NCBI GenBank assembly: GCA_003213115.1
Contig: QCNU01000001.1
Location: 496,001 to 560,000 of the forward strand
Length of the DNA stretch: 64,000 nucleotides
Direction: 5' to 3'
DNA from: Pelagibacteraceae bacterium AG-426-L23
Lineage (GTDB): Bacteria > Pseudomonadota > Alphaproteobacteria > Pelagibacterales > Pelagibacteraceae
A model generated the notes under the pieces. That model saw nothing but the letters and a program-made list of their open reading frames with translations. It ran no database searches and had not been told where the DNA came from. The stretch's first letter is position 1; each line of letters starts with the position of its first letter. A program made the translations under genes and the position numbers. Positions 19,729-33,605 of this stretch are shown here, piece by piece.

Positions 19729-20219
19729 GAATAATTGGTATAGATCCTGGTTTAAATGGTGCAATAGCAGTTCTACAAAATAATAAAGTTATCGAAATAC
19801 ACGATATTCCAGTTATGACTGATGGAAAAAAAAATAAGCGACAACTAAATAGCGCTCAACTTGTTAAACTACTAAAAGACAATTTTCAGGATGAGACAGA
19901 TACAGTGGTTATAGTAGAGCAAGTTAATGCAATGCCAGGACAAGGAGTAACAAGTATGTTTAATTTTGGCCAAACTTTTGGGGCAATAAAAGGTATATGT
20001 GCAGCTCTGAATTTACCAATTTTTTTCGTTCGTCCAGCAAAATGGAAAAAGCATTTTGATTTAATAAATTCCTCAAAAGACGCAAGTAGGACGAAAGCCA
20101 TAGAAATGTATCCATCAATTTCAGATCAATTATCTAAAAAAAAAGATGTCAACAAGTCAGATGCTATACTAATAGCAAGATTTTATAGTGAGACCAGGTT
20201 TAAAGAAGACCTAAAATAA
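19725..20219 (+). CDS. ruvC: Holliday junction endodeoxyribonuclease RuvC
   Basis: MRIIGIDPGLNGAIAVL...VEQVNAMPGQGVTSMFNFGQTFGAIKG; RNase H-like fold. The MPGQGVTSMFNFG region is also typical of RuvC-like phage/alphaproteobacterial variants. Confidence 0.82.
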   Translation: MRIIGIDPGLNGAIAVLQNNKVIEIHDIPVMTDGKKNKRQLNSAQLVKLLKDNFQDETDTVVIVEQVNAMPGQGVTSMFNFGQTFGAIKGICAALNLPIFFVRPAKWKKHFDLINSSKDASRTKAIEMYPSISDQLSKKKDVNKSDAILIARFYSETRFKEDLK

Positions 20220-20289
20220 AGCAAATTTAAAAAAAAATTAACATTAAAACTGTCAAATTCATGACACATTCTAAAAGTAATGATCCAAA

Positions 20290-20970
20290 ATGGAACAAGA
20301 AATTGCATCACAAGTAGTCGGTTTAGGAGGAGCTAGCGATTTTTCACTATGGCAACTCTTTTTAAGAGCAGACTTTGTTGTCAAGTCAGTAATAATCATT
20401 CTTATTGCCAGTTCAATATATTCCTGGGCATTAATTTTTGATAAATATAGACTGTTTAAAAAAATTAATGCTTCCTCAGCTGATTTTGAAAATAAATTTT
20501 GGAAGTCGAAATCTGCAGAAAGTTTTAGTAAAACACTTCCTGTTAAAACAGAGGATCCTATTACTTTAATTTTCCAATCAGCAATGATTGAAGTTACAAA
20601 AACAAGATCAAAATCATCTGCGGTTCAAGCAGCTAGAGTTGAGAGGGTTTTAGAAATTTCTACAGATAATCAAATAAAAAATATTGAAAAACATTTTACT
20701 TTTTTAGCAACCGTAGGTGCAACAGCCCCATTCATTGGCTTGTTTGGAACGGTCTGGGGAATAATGAATTCTTTCCAATCAATTGCTATATCTCGAAATA
20801 CAAGTTTAGCTATTGTTGCGCCTGGTATAGCTGAAGCATTATTTGCAACAGCGTTAGGTTTGTTAGCAGCGATACCAGCTGTAATCGCTTATAATAAATT
20901 TAACAGTGATTCAAAAAGATACATAGCAAGAATAGATAATTTTTGTAAAAGATTTTTATCGATAATGTAA
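20290..20970 (+). CDS. tolQ: Tol-Pal system protein TolQ
   Basis: ATVGATAPFIGLFGTVWGIMNSFQSIA...GIAEALFATALGLLAAIPAVIAYN. Confidence 0.96.
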   Translation: MEQEIASQVVGLGGASDFSLWQLFLRADFVVKSVIIILIASSIYSWALIFDKYRLFKKINASSADFENKFWKSKSAESFSKTLPVKTEDPITLIFQSAMIEVTKTRSKSSAVQAARVERVLEISTDNQIKNIEKHFTFLATVGATAPFIGLFGTVWGIMNSFQSIAISRNTSLAIVAPGIAEALFATALGLLAAIPAVIAYNKFNSDSKRYIARIDNFCKRFLSIM

Positions 20971-20973
20971 TTT

Positions 20974-21384
20974 ATGGCATTTAAAATTAATCGTAAAAAC
21001 GAACCAATGAGCGAAATCAACGTAACACCTTTCGTTGATGTAATGTTAGTTCTATTAATTATTTTTATGGTTACAGCACCTTTACTAACCGTTGGAGTAC
21101 AAGTAGATTTACCCGAGTCATCTGCTGACTCGCTACCAGATGATCAAGAGCCTTTGACAATAAGTATAAATTCAAAAGGAGAAATATTTATACAAGAACA
21201 TCAAGTTCAATTTAAAAAAATTGTTCCTAAATTACTCGCTATAGCAAAAAATAGGACCGACACTCGAATTTACGTTAGGGGCGATAAGACGATAAATTAT
21301 GGTAGAGTTTTAGAAATAATGGGCACCTTATCGGGCGCTGGTTTTTCTAAAGTTGCATTAATATCGGAACCTTACAAAAGTTAA
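20974..21384 (+). CDS. tolR: Tol-Pal system protein TolR
   Basis: MSEINVTPFVDVMLVLLIIFMVTAPLLTVGVQVDLP. Confidence 0.97.
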   Translation: MAFKINRKNEPMSEINVTPFVDVMLVLLIIFMVTAPLLTVGVQVDLPESSADSLPDDQEPLTISINSKGEIFIQEHQVQFKKIVPKLLAIAKNRTDTRIYVRGDKTINYGRVLEIMGTLSGAGFSKVALISEPYKS

Positions 21385-21391
21385 ATGTTAA

Positions 21392-22198
21392 ATGATAAAA
21401 AGTTTAATTTATTCAATTTCATTTCATACCTTAATCATTTTATTAACCATTTTAAGTCTCCCGTTCATGTTAAGAGAACCGATTGATTTACCTCCTATAG
21501 TTTCAGTAGAGCTAATTGAAATTACAGACAAGACGAGTATTCCTTTTGCTCCAAAAGCAAGAAAGGTAATTGAGAAAGTTAAAAAAGAGGAAAAAAGAGT
21601 TGTTTCAGAACAGGCACCTCCCTCAATTAAAGAAAAAGAAAAATTAGATAGAATTCCTATGCCAGATGAGAATAAAGAAAAACAAAAAAGGGTTGAAAAA
21701 AAGCAAAATCCAGAGGAGGTCAAGCCAGAAATAAGACAGTCCTCTGAATTTGAGAAAAAAGAAATTATAGATACAAATGAAATAGCAGCTTTAATTGACA
21801 AAGCTAAAGAAGAACAAGCTTTGACTGAAAAAGATTCTAGCAAAGTTACACAAAGCAGCGTAAAAAATTCTTTTGCAACAGGACTTACTCTTTCTCAAGA
21901 GGACGCACTAAGAGCTCAGATTTTTGGTTGTTGGAGTGTTCCACTTGGTCTACCATATGATGAGAATCTTTTAGTAAGAATAAAACTAAAATTAAAAAAA
22001 GATGGAACTATTTTGAAATCAGAAATATTAGATCATGAAAGAATGAATACACCTGGACAGAAATTTTATAAAATACTAGCTGAAAGTGCTTTACGCGCAG
22101 TAAGACTTTGCCAACCACTTAAAGTTCCGCCAACTGGCTATGAAAAATGGAAGGAAATGCAGTTAAATTTTGATCCAACAGAAATGCTTCAGGGTTAA
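21392..22198 (+). CDS. tolA: TolA-like protein
   Basis: N-terminal TM, charged linker, C-terminal LRAQIFGCWSVPLG...LRAVRLCQPLKVP; between tolR and tolB. Confidence 0.88.
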   Translation: MIKSLIYSISFHTLIILLTILSLPFMLREPIDLPPIVSVELIEITDKTSIPFAPKARKVIEKVKKEEKRVVSEQAPPSIKEKEKLDRIPMPDENKEKQKRVEKKQNPEEVKPEIRQSSEFEKKEIIDTNEIAALIDKAKEEQALTEKDSSKVTQSSVKNSFATGLTLSQEDALRAQIFGCWSVPLGLPYDENLLVRIKLKLKKDGTILKSEILDHERMNTPGQKFYKILAESALRAVRLCQPLKVPPTGYEKWKEMQLNFDPTEMLQG

Positions 22199-22201
22199 CT
22201 T

Positions 22202-23539
22202 ATGATTAGAACAATACTAATTTTATTATTTTTTTTACTCCAAACTAATAAAGTTTTTAGTTTAATTGAGGTAGATATTACTAGAGGAAACCTTGATCCC
22301 TTACCAATAGCTGTTTCTCCGCTTCATGTAGATCCTAACTCTAAGACGAGTTCCAACATAAAAGTAAAAGAATTAGGTGAAAAAATTTCTGAAATTGTAG
22401 AGAAAAATTTTAAGTCTACAGGCCTCTTTAATCCTTTAAAAAAAGACGCGTTTGTTCAAAAACCTGACATTGCGCATTTAAAACCAAGATTTGAGGATTG
22501 GAGATTAATTAAAGCTCAAGCATTAGTAACTGGAAAACTATTAGTGAAAGATGAAAAATTAAAAATTGAATTTAGACTTTGGGACTTAACAGCTTCAAAA
22601 GAAATGGTTGCTCTAGCTTTTACAACAACCCCATCAAATTGGAGAAGGGTAGCACATATTATTTCAGATAAAATCTACGAAAGACTTACAGGAGAAGAAG
22701 GTTATTTTGATACTAGAATAATATATGTTTCGGAGGCAGGACCAAAAAATAACAGAATAAAAAAACTTGCTATTATGGATCAGGATGGCGCAAAGACTAA
22801 ATACTTAACTTTAGGTAATGAACTTGTTTTAACCCCAAGATTTAATCCTACAAATCAATTAGTTACTTACTTATCTTATTTTAGAAATTTACCTAGAGTT
22901 TATTTATTAGACATAGAAACTGGAGTTCAAGAAGTTGTTGGAAATTTTCCAGGTATGACTTTTGCACCAAGATTTTCTCCAGATGGAAAGAAAATTATTA
23001 TGAGCTTTGCAAAAGATGGAAATTCTGACATTTACACAATGGATTTAGAGACTAGAGTTGTAGAAAGAATAACTGACGATACTTCAATAGATACATCACC
23101 TTCTTATTCTCCAGATGGAAAATATATTTGTTTTAACTCTGACAGGAGTGGCTTACAGCAAATCTATGTAATGAAAAGTGATGGAAGCGATGTAAAGCGA
23201 ATAACTTTTGGAAAAGGTTTATACGGGACACCCGTGTGGTCACCAAGAGGAGATTTAATAGCATTTACTAAAGTTAGAAAAGGCAGATTTTATATCGGTG
23301 TTATGAGGTCAGATGGAACTGGCGAAAGATTGTTAACTGAAAATTATTATCAAGAAGCACCCTCTTGGTCCCCTAATGGAAGAGTTTTAATATTTTACAG
23401 AGAGACCAAATCCAATAGCAAAGGAGAGGGTCATTCTGCAAAATTATGGTCTATTGATATCACTGGTTATAATGAAAGGAAAATTAAGACAGAAACCGAT
23501 GCTTCAGACCCATCATGGTCTTCATTGCTATCAAAGTGA
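22202..23539 (+). CDS. tolB: Tol-Pal system protein TolB
   Basis: Signal peptide, repeated beta-propeller motifs ([28 protein letters not shown]). Confidence 0.97.
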   Translation: MIRTILILLFFLLQTNKVFSLIEVDITRGNLDPLPIAVSPLHVDPNSKTSSNIKVKELGEKISEIVEKNFKSTGLFNPLKKDAFVQKPDIAHLKPRFEDWRLIKAQALVTGKLLVKDEKLKIEFRLWDLTASKEMVALAFTTTPSNWRRVAHIISDKIYERLTGEEGYFDTRIIYVSEAGPKNNRIKKLAIMDQDGAKTKYLTLGNELVLTPRFNPTNQLVTYLSYFRNLPRVYLLDIETGVQEVVGNFPGMTFAPRFSPDGKKIIMSFAKDGNSDIYTMDLETRVVERITDDTSIDTSPSYSPDGKYICFNSDRSGLQQIYVMKSDGSDVKRITFGKGLYGTPVWSPRGDLIAFTKVRKGRFYIGVMRSDGTGERLLTENYYQEAPSWSPNGRVLIFYRETKSNSKGEGHSAKLWSIDITGYNERKIKTETDASDPSWSSLLSK

Positions 23540-23620
23540 GGTATTTATTATGTAATTTTAACTTGAATAATCTTCGATAATTTGTTTTATTCCAACAACT
23601 TTAAACCTTAAGGGGAAATT

Positions 23621-24097
23621 ATGATATTAAACAAGAATTTAAAAAGTATACTAATAGTTATTTTCGCGACATTAGCCCTGAACGCTTGTGCGGCTAAGAA
23701 GAAGTCAGGTGACATGTCTGGCGACGTTTATACTGGAAAGGCTACAATTAAATATTTAGCTTCTGGTGTTCCTGACAGAGTGTTTTTTGCAACTAATAAA
23801 TCAAACTTAACAACAGCTGCAAGAGAGACTTTAAGAAAACAAGCAAAATTTTTAAGAAAGAATAAAAGTCTGAATGTTACTGTAGAAGGTCATGCAGATG
23901 AAAGAGGTACTAGAGAATATAACTTAGCGCTTGGCGAAAGAAGAGCTAATGCAGCTAAAGATTATTTAATGACTTACGGTATTTCTGGAAAAAGAATCTC
24001 TGTTATAAGTTACGGTAAAGAAAAGCCTGTTAACACAGCTTCTACACCTTTAGCTTGGTCTCAAAATAGAAGATCAGTAACGGTAAAAGTAAATTAA
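23621..24097 (+). CDS. pal: peptidoglycan-associated lipoprotein
   Basis: Lipobox LNAC, OmpA domain NVTVEGHADERGTREYNLALGERRANAAKDYL. Confidence 0.97.
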   Translation: MILNKNLKSILIVIFATLALNACAAKKKSGDMSGDVYTGKATIKYLASGVPDRVFFATNKSNLTTAARETLRKQAKFLRKNKSLNVTVEGHADERGTREYNLALGERRANAAKDYLMTYGISGKRISVISYGKEKPVNTASTPLAWSQNRRSVTVKVN

Positions 24098-24119
24098 TAT
24101 TATAATTATTAAAGAAATA

Positions 24120-24152
24120 AGACCCTTCGGTAAAACGAAGGGTCTTTTTTTT
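24120..24152 (+). terminator. Rho-independent terminator after pal
   Basis: AGACCCTTCG-GTAAAA-CGAAGGGTCT followed by a T run; perfect 10-bp stem. Confidence 0.93.
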
Positions 24153-24183
24153 GCCATTTTGTATAATTACAAAAAGAATAGCG

Positions 24184-25155
24184 ATGAACATTTTTAAATA
24201 TATTTATAAAAAAGTTTTCTTAGTAATTTTTACATTAACCTTAATTACAACTAGTAACTCCCTTGCAACAGAAGAAAAAGTTAAAGATATAGCAGATCAA
24301 ATAGCAATTATTGCTGAGGATTTAAAAACTTTAGAAAAAGCAGTTTATAAAAGTTCAGATATCACTTCGAGCACCTCTACAAATAGTCTTAACGAAGATA
24401 TTTTAACTAAGCATTTATTAAAACTTAATGAAATAGAATCTCAATTTAGAGATCTAACTAATAGATTTGAAGAAGTTAATTTTAAGTTAGACAAACTATC
24501 AAGTCGAGTTACAAAAATTCAATCAGATGCTCAACTTAGATTTAGAGATTTAGAGACAGGACAAACAACTTCAAACATAAGTGAAAATAAAATTTCTAAA
24601 AAAACAAAAGCTAGTTTACCTGGAACAGATAAGCCACAAGATTTTGGTGCCGCTCCAGGATATCAAACTTCAAGTTTGCCTCAAACTCAGGAGACTCAAT
24701 CTATAGAAACAGCAGGAACAGTCATAACCCAAGAGGCTGAAAAAAAAGATTCACTACTACCGAACAAACCGCCAAAAGAACAATATGATTTTGCAGTTAG
24801 CTTTATGAAAATTGGTGACTATGAAACTGCAGAATATGCATTAAAAGAATTCATAGATAAAAATAAAGATCATGAATTAGCAGGTAGTGCTCAATATTGG
24901 TACGGTGAAACTTTTAGAATTAGACAACTCTACTCTGACGCCGCAACAGCATATTTAGATGGATATCAAAATTATCCAAAAAGTAAAAAAGCTCCAGACA
25001 ATCTTTTAAAACTTGGTATCACCATGGTTCAACTTGGTGAAAAAGATCAAGGTTGCTCAATGATTACAGGGATAAAAAAACAATATCCAAAAGCAAGCAA
25101 GTCTGTGTTACAAAAAGCTCAGTATGAGCAAAAAAAATTCAAATGTGCTAGTTAG
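24184..25155 (+). CDS. ybgF: Tol-Pal system protein YbgF/CpoB
   Basis: Coiled-coil plus TPR (PKEQYDFAVSFMKIGDYETAEYALKEFI). The track start at 24151 lies in the terminator; ATG at 24184 gives a signal peptide MNIFKYIYKKVFLVIFTLTLITTSNSLA. Confidence 0.9.
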   Translation: MNIFKYIYKKVFLVIFTLTLITTSNSLATEEKVKDIADQIAIIAEDLKTLEKAVYKSSDITSSTSTNSLNEDILTKHLLKLNEIESQFRDLTNRFEEVNFKLDKLSSRVTKIQSDAQLRFRDLETGQTTSNISENKISKKTKASLPGTDKPQDFGAAPGYQTSSLPQTQETQSIETAGTVITQEAEKKDSLLPNKPPKEQYDFAVSFMKIGDYETAEYALKEFIDKNKDHELAGSAQYWYGETFRIRQLYSDAATAYLDGYQNYPKSKKAPDNLLKLGITMVQLGEKDQGCSMITGIKKQYPKASKSVLQKAQYEQKKFKCAS

Positions 25156-26143
25156 TAAAAATTTCTTAAAAAATAAAAAAATTTTTAATATCTACTCAAT
25201 TTTCAAAACAAATTTAGAAAAAAATATTAATAGAAAATCTTTTTTAGTAGCAGTTTCGGGTGGACCCGATAGCCTAGCTCTTACAGCCTTAAGCAAAATC
25301 TACAAAAATGAGAAGAAAACAAGTGTTTATTTTGTTTTAGTTGACCATGGTATTCGAGCAAAGTCAGATAAAGAGGCAGTTTTAGTTAAAAAACTTTTAA
25401 AAAAGAAGAAAATTTTTTTAAATATAATTAAAATTAAAGCAAAATTAAAAAAAAATATTCAGGCTCAGGCAAGAATAGAAAGATACAAAATTCTTGTTCA
25501 ATTTTGCAAAAAAAAGAATATTAAGTATATTTTAACTGGCCACCATAGCGATGATCAAATTGAAACTTTCTTAATAAGACTATCCAGAGGAAGTGGAGTA
25601 CAAGGTCTTTCTTCTATGAGTGAAATAAGGAAAATTGATAAAAAAATTAGTTTATTTAGACCTTTACTAAATTTTAAAAAAAAAGACTTGGTATATATAG
25701 CAAAAAAGAATTTTGGTAAAATTATTAGAGATCCAACTAATAGAGATAAGAAATATTTAAGAACAAAAATAAGACGTTTAAAAAGTGAATTGGAAAGAAG
25801 TGGAATTAAACATGAACAAATTATTAGATCTATAAATAATATTGCTTCTACAAAGGATACGCTAAATAGTTATTTAGAAAAAGTGAAGCAAACATGTGTA
25901 GAAACTAAGAAAAAACAAACGGTGATTAATTTAAAAAATTTATTTCTGGAATCAGATGAAATCAAGCTGAAAGTTTTAGGAAATGAAATAAAAACATTTT
26001 CTAAATCATACTATCCACCAAGATCCAAAAAGGTTATGAATTTGATTAATGAAATAGAGTTTAAAAAAAGAAACAAGTTTACTTTAGGAGGGTGTCTTTT
26101 AAAAAAAGCAGGTAATTTTTTAATTATTACAAAAGAGGCTTGA
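25124..26143 (+). CDS. tilS: tRNA(Ile)-lysidine synthase
   Basis: AVSGGPDSLALTAL PP-loop, VDHGIRAKSDKEA, TGHHSDDQIETFLIRLSRGSG. Confidence 0.95.
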   Translation: MSKKNSNVLVSKNFLKNKKIFNIYSIFKTNLEKNINRKSFLVAVSGGPDSLALTALSKIYKNEKKTSVYFVLVDHGIRAKSDKEAVLVKKLLKKKKIFLNIIKIKAKLKKNIQAQARIERYKILVQFCKKKNIKYILTGHHSDDQIETFLIRLSRGSGVQGLSSMSEIRKIDKKISLFRPLLNFKKKDLVYIAKKNFGKIIRDPTNRDKKYLRTKIRRLKSELERSGIKHEQIIRSINNIASTKDTLNSYLEKVKQTCVETKKKQTVINLKNLFLESDEIKLKVLGNEIKTFSKSYYPPRSKKVMNLINEIEFKKRNKFTLGGCLLKKAGNFLIITKEA

Positions 26144-26264
26144 TTCTGAATAATTTCAATAAAAACATAAATAGCCCGATAAATGGACAAATTTACCTCA
26201 TTTACAAAAGAAATTTGATTTATTAATACTTGTTAAATTGTAAAAAATACCTATTTATACATAT

Positions 26265-28163
26265 ATGAATTTAAAAAATTTAGTAATGTGGGCACTAATC
26301 GTTCTACTCTCGATAGGTCTTTTCAACATGTTTCAAGACCCAAACAGAAGAGTTAATGATGCATCTAGCAAAGTTCCCTTCTCAGAGTTTTTAAAAGAAG
26401 TAGACTCTGGAAGAGTGGTTGAAATAGAAATTCAAGGAAACAATATTAAAGGTGTTTTGTCTGATGGTTCAGCATTTACTACTTACTCACCCAATTATCC
26501 AAACTTAGTTGAAAGGTTATCCGAGAAAGGTGTTAGCATAGTCGCTACTCCTGTAGAAGAAAAAATGCCTTCACTTCTTGGAATACTTTTATCTTGGTTC
26601 CCAATGTTATTATTAATTGGAGTTTGGGTTTTCTTTATGCGTCAAATGCAAGGAGGCAAAGGTGGCGCTATGGGATTTGGAAGATCTAAAGCTAAATTAC
26701 TTACAGAGGCACAAGGAAAAGTTACTTTTAACGATGTAGCGGGCGTAGAAGAAGCAAAACAAGAAGTTGAAGAAATAGTTGAGTTTTTAAAAGATCCTAA
26801 AAAATTTAGCAGACTTGGAGGAAAAATTCCAAAAGGCGCATTATTAATTGGCCCTCCTGGAACAGGAAAAACTTTGTTAGCTAGAGCAATTGCAGGAGAA
26901 GCTAATGTACCATTTTTTTCAATTTCTGGTTCTGATTTTGTAGAAATGTTTGTTGGTGTTGGAGCATCTAGAGTTAGAGATATGTTTGAACAAGGAAAAA
27001 AACATGCACCATGTATAATTTTTGTAGATGAAATAGATGCAGTTGGAAGGAGTAGAGGCGCTGGTTTGGGCGGCGGTAATGATGAGAGAGAACAAACTCT
27101 TAACCAGCTTTTAGTTGAAATGGATGGTTTTGATACTAATGAAGGAATTATTTTGATAGCTGCAACTAATAGACCAGATGTTTTAGATCCTGCTTTGTTA
27201 AGACCTGGTAGATTTGATAGACAGGTAGTTGTTCCAAATCCAGACATTGTCGGTAGAGAGGCAATTCTTAAAGTTCATATAAAAAAAATTAATACTGGTC
27301 CAGATGTAAAATTAAGAACTATAGCCAGAGGTACACCAGGTTTCTCAGGCGCAGATCTAGCTAATTTGATAAATGAATCAGCTCTTTTAGCTGCAAGAAA
27401 AAATAAAAGAGTTGTGACTATGTCTGATGTTGAGGAAGCAAAAGATAAAGTTATGATGGGAGCAGAGAGAAGATCAATGGTGATGACTGAAGATGAAAAG
27501 AAATTAACAGCTTACCATGAAGGAGGTCATGCTATTGTAGCTCTTAACGAAAAGGCATCAGATCCAATACATAAGGCAACTATAATTCCAAGAGGTAGAG
27601 CTTTAGGAATGGTCATGAGATTACCTGAGAGAGACCAGTTATCGATTACTAGAGAAAAAATGTATTCAGATATAGCTGTTGCTATGGGCGGAAGAATAGC
27701 AGAGGAAATTATTTTTGGACATGACAAAGTAACATCCGGTGCTTCTTCAGATATTGATATGGTTACGAAAATGGCGAAAAATATGGTTACAAAATATGGA
27801 ATGAGTAAAGAATTAGGTCCAATAGCATATGGAGAAAATGAAGAAGAAGTATTTTTGGGAAGATCAGTCACAAAACAACAGAACATGTCTGAAGAAACTG
27901 CAAAAAAAGTAGATGCAGAAGTGAAAAAGATTGTCGAAAAAGGTTATGAAAGAGCAAAAACTGTTCTAACAGAGAAAATTGATGACCTCCACAAGCTGGC
28001 TAAAGCTTTATTGGTTTATGAAACTCTATCTGGCGATGAAATAAGAGACTTGATACTAAAAGATATAAAGCCATCTAGATCATTTAAAGACGATAATGAG
28101 GACGACAAAAAAGAGTCTTCTGCATTAGACTCATTAGGTCTTAAACCCAAACCTGCAGTTTAA
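26265..28163 (+). CDS. ftsH: ATP-dependent zinc metalloprotease FtsH
   Basis: [21 protein letters not shown] region, HEGGHAIV zinc motif. Confidence 0.98.
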   Translation: MNLKNLVMWALIVLLSIGLFNMFQDPNRRVNDASSKVPFSEFLKEVDSGRVVEIEIQGNNIKGVLSDGSAFTTYSPNYPNLVERLSEKGVSIVATPVEEKMPSLLGILLSWFPMLLLIGVWVFFMRQMQGGKGGAMGFGRSKAKLLTEAQGKVTFNDVAGVEEAKQEVEEIVEFLKDPKKFSRLGGKIPKGALLIGPPGTGKTLLARAIAGEANVPFFSISGSDFVEMFVGVGASRVRDMFEQGKKHAPCIIFVDEIDAVGRSRGAGLGGGNDEREQTLNQLLVEMDGFDTNEGIILIAATNRPDVLDPALLRPGRFDRQVVVPNPDIVGREAILKVHIKKINTGPDVKLRTIARGTPGFSGADLANLINESALLAARKNKRVVTMSDVEEAKDKVMMGAERRSMVMTEDEKKLTAYHEGGHAIVALNEKASDPIHKATIIPRGRALGMVMRLPERDQLSITREKMYSDIAVAMGGRIAEEIIFGHDKVTSGASSDIDMVTKMAKNMVTKYGMSKELGPIAYGENEEEVFLGRSVTKQQNMSEETAKKVDAEVKKIVEKGYERAKTVLTEKIDDLHKLAKALLVYETLSGDEIRDLILKDIKPSRSFKDDNEDDKKESSALDSLGLKPKPAV

Positions 28164-28173
28164 AAAGCATTAA

Positions 28174-29241
28174 ATGAATAAATATTACACTAGAGCGTGT
28201 AATTTTTATTATGGCGTTAATGCAAAAAGATTAACCAAAAAAAAATTAGCATTACCTCTGTGCGGCAATATTAATATAGCTTTTGATAAATTAGAAATTT
28301 TTACTAGAAAAAAAAACAGAATCTCGTCAAAGTTTATACATTTTAAAAATATTAATTTGCTTAGCTCTTCTTGCAAAAAAAAAGTTCAAATGGATTTGAA
28401 AAAGATTATATCAAAAAGAAAAAATTTTTTAAAAAACATAAATTTTACAGATACTTCAATTATGGGCATTTTAAATTTAACTCCAGATAGTTTTTCAGAC
28501 GGAGGTAAATTTAATAGTAAAAAAAAATCACAAAACCAAATTTTAAAAATGATAAATTCTGGAGCAAAAATAATTGATGTAGGAGGTGAGTCAACAAGAC
28601 CGGGTTCAAAAACCGTAAAAGTTAAAGATGAATGGAGAAGAATAAGTCACGTAATAAAAAATTTTAAAAAAAAATTTAAAGATACAACTTTATCTATAGA
28701 TACAAGAAAATCAGATATTATGATTCAAAGTATTAAATATAAAGTAGATTTGATTAATGATGTTTCAGGTTTTAATTATGACACTCAATCTCTTTTGAAA
28801 TTAAAAAATTATAGTATTGCAAAAGTTATTCATCATATGCAAGGAACACCAAATACTATGCAAAAAAATCCAAAATATAAAAATGTACTTTTAGATATTT
28901 ATGACTTTTTTGAAGAGCAAATTCAAAAAGTTAATGACGAGAAAGTAATTTTAGATCCAGGCATAGGCTTTGGTAAAGTTTTGAAACATAATTTGACTTT
29001 AATTTCTAAGATATCTTTGTTTCATAGTCTTGGTTTTCCTATTTTAATAGGAACTTCTAGAAAAAGATTTATCAGTCAAATATCTGGTAAATATGATAGT
29101 AGAGATAGAATTGGAGGCACTTTAGCATCTGTTCTTTTTTTAATATCTCAGGGAGTACAAATTTTTAGAGTACATAATGTTAATGAAGTAAAACAAGGTA
29201 TTTTAGTGTTTAAAAAAATATTATCTAATTTCTCAAATTAA
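28174..29241 (+). CDS. folP: dihydropteroate synthase
   Basis: IMGILNLTPDSFSDGGKF, GGESTRPGS, NDVSGF, DPGIGFGK. Confidence 0.95.
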   Translation: MNKYYTRACNFYYGVNAKRLTKKKLALPLCGNINIAFDKLEIFTRKKNRISSKFIHFKNINLLSSSCKKKVQMDLKKIISKRKNFLKNINFTDTSIMGILNLTPDSFSDGGKFNSKKKSQNQILKMINSGAKIIDVGGESTRPGSKTVKVKDEWRRISHVIKNFKKKFKDTTLSIDTRKSDIMIQSIKYKVDLINDVSGFNYDTQSLLKLKNYSIAKVIHHMQGTPNTMQKNPKYKNVLLDIYDFFEEQIQKVNDEKVILDPGIGFGKVLKHNLTLISKISLFHSLGFPILIGTSRKRFISQISGKYDSRDRIGGTLASVLFLISQGVQIFRVHNVNEVKQGILVFKKILSNFSN

Positions 29242-30572
29242 TGAAAAATAAGTATTTTGGAACAGACGGAATCCGTGGAACTGTTAACCAAGGCAATATA
29301 ACAGGAGAAAAATTTTTTAAATTTGGTTTAGCTTCAGGTACATACTTTAAAAACCAAAAAAAAAATAAGCAAATTGCAATCATCGCTAAAGATACAAGAT
29401 TATCAGGATATACGTTAGAGCCTGCGTTGGTATCTGGGCTTGTTTCTGGTGGCATGCATGTTTTTACACTAGGACCTTTACCAACTAATGGACTTGCTAT
29501 GCTAACCAAATCTATGAAAGCTAACATGGGCATAATGATCACAGCGTCTCATAACCCTTATTATGATAATGGTTTAAAATTATTTGGTCCAAATGGTTTA
29601 AAACTATCAGACCAAATAGAAAAAAAAATTGAAAAACTAATAGATGCAAAAAATAAGAAACAACTTACGAATCCTAATTTACTAGGCAGAGTAAAAAGAC
29701 TAGAAGACGGTAACGATAAATATATCAAAATATTGAAAAGTAATTTTCCTAAAAATTTTAACCTAAAAGGAACTAAAATTGTTTTAGATTGCGCTAATGG
29801 AGCTTGCTATAAAGCTGCACCTAAACTTCTGAAAGAGCTTGGGGCAAAGGTCATTGCTATTGGTGTAAAACCTGATGGTTTTAATATTAATGAAAGGTGC
29901 GGATCAACTTACCCATCTAAAATTAAAACTGCTGTTAAAAAATTTAAAGCAAATGTTGGAATTTCTTTTGATGGCGATGCAGATAGAATAATCATGTGTG
30001 ATGAAAAAGGCAAAATCATAGATGGCGACCAGATTATTGCAATGTTAGCACGTAGATGGAAATCCAAAAAAATTTTAAAAGGTGGTGTAGTAGGAACTTT
30101 AATGTCTAATTATGGTTTGGAAAAATTTTTAAAGAATGAAAAAATAAGATTTTCTAGAGCTAAAGTAGGTGACAGATATGTTAAAGAGAAGATGAAAAAA
30201 TTAAATTTTAATCTAGGCGGAGAACAATCTGGTCATATAATACTAGGTAAATTTGCAACAACTGGTGATGGTTTGCTTGTGGCTTTAGAAGTGTTATTTT
30301 CTTTAAGGAAAGGTACAAAGGCTAGTAAACTTTTAAATATTTTTAAACCTTTGCCTCAAATTTTGGAGAATATTATTGTTAAAGACAAAGAAGTTATTAA
30401 AAAACCAAAATGTAAAAATGCAATTAAAAATGCTAATAGTTTAATGGGAAAAAAAGGAAGAATTTTGGTTAGAAAATCTGGAACTGAACCAAAAATTAGG
30501 ATTATGGCAGAGTCATATGATAAGAATTTAATTTCGAAATGTATAAAAATAATTAAAAGATCGATAAAATAA
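29241..30572 (+). CDS. glmM: phosphoglucosamine mutase
   Basis: KYFGTDGIRGTVNQG, MITASHNPYYDNGLK, SFDGDADRIIM, LVRKSGTEPKIRIM. Confidence 0.97.
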   Translation: MKNKYFGTDGIRGTVNQGNITGEKFFKFGLASGTYFKNQKKNKQIAIIAKDTRLSGYTLEPALVSGLVSGGMHVFTLGPLPTNGLAMLTKSMKANMGIMITASHNPYYDNGLKLFGPNGLKLSDQIEKKIEKLIDAKNKKQLTNPNLLGRVKRLEDGNDKYIKILKSNFPKNFNLKGTKIVLDCANGACYKAAPKLLKELGAKVIAIGVKPDGFNINERCGSTYPSKIKTAVKKFKANVGISFDGDADRIIMCDEKGKIIDGDQIIAMLARRWKSKKILKGGVVGTLMSNYGLEKFLKNEKIRFSRAKVGDRYVKEKMKKLNFNLGGEQSGHIILGKFATTGDGLLVALEVLFSLRKGTKASKLLNIFKPLPQILENIIVKDKEVIKKPKCKNAIKNANSLMGKKGRILVRKSGTEPKIRIMAESYDKNLISKCIKIIKRSIK

Positions 30573-30573
30573 A

Positions 30574-30865
30574 TTGATACCCAGATCAAAAATTTTAATA
30601 ATTGCAGGATCAGATTCTTCCGGAGGAGCAGGAATTCAAGCAGACATAAAAACAGTTACTGCATTAGGAAGTTACGCCATGACTGCTGTTACCGCCATCA
30701 CTGCTCAAAATACAACAGGGGTAAATTCCGTTGTTTCTATTCATCCTAAAGAAATTGAAAAGCAAATTTTATTTACATGTAAAGATATAAAGCCTGATGC
30801 TATAAAAATAGGCATGCTTAATTCCCCTGCAATTATCTTGTCAGTTATAAAAGCATTAAAAAAAA

Positions 30866-30876
<11 letters not shown>
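30574..30876 (+). CDS. thiD: hydroxymethylpyrimidine/phosphomethylpyrimidine kinase, N-terminal part (frame-interrupted)
   Basis: ILIIAGSDSSGGAGIQADIKTVTALGSYAMTAVTAITAQNT; terminates early after an A8 run. Confidence 0.9.
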
Positions 30877-33572
<2,696 letters not shown>

Positions 33573-33605
33573 TTGACGACTATTTATATATTATTAAAAA
33601 AATTT

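Noticed and set aside
21424-21843. 139-aa minus-strand Ser/Phe-rich ORF in tolA
   Set aside because: Reverse complement of the Lys/Glu-rich TolA linker; composition artefact.
24151-24183. Upstream extension of the ybgF ORF
   Set aside because: Begins inside the T-run of the pal terminator; ATG at 24184 gives a proper signal peptide.
26642-27247. 201-aa minus-strand ORF inside ftsH
   Set aside because: Antisense to a highly conserved AAA protease; long reverse frames arise from codon bias. No family resemblance.
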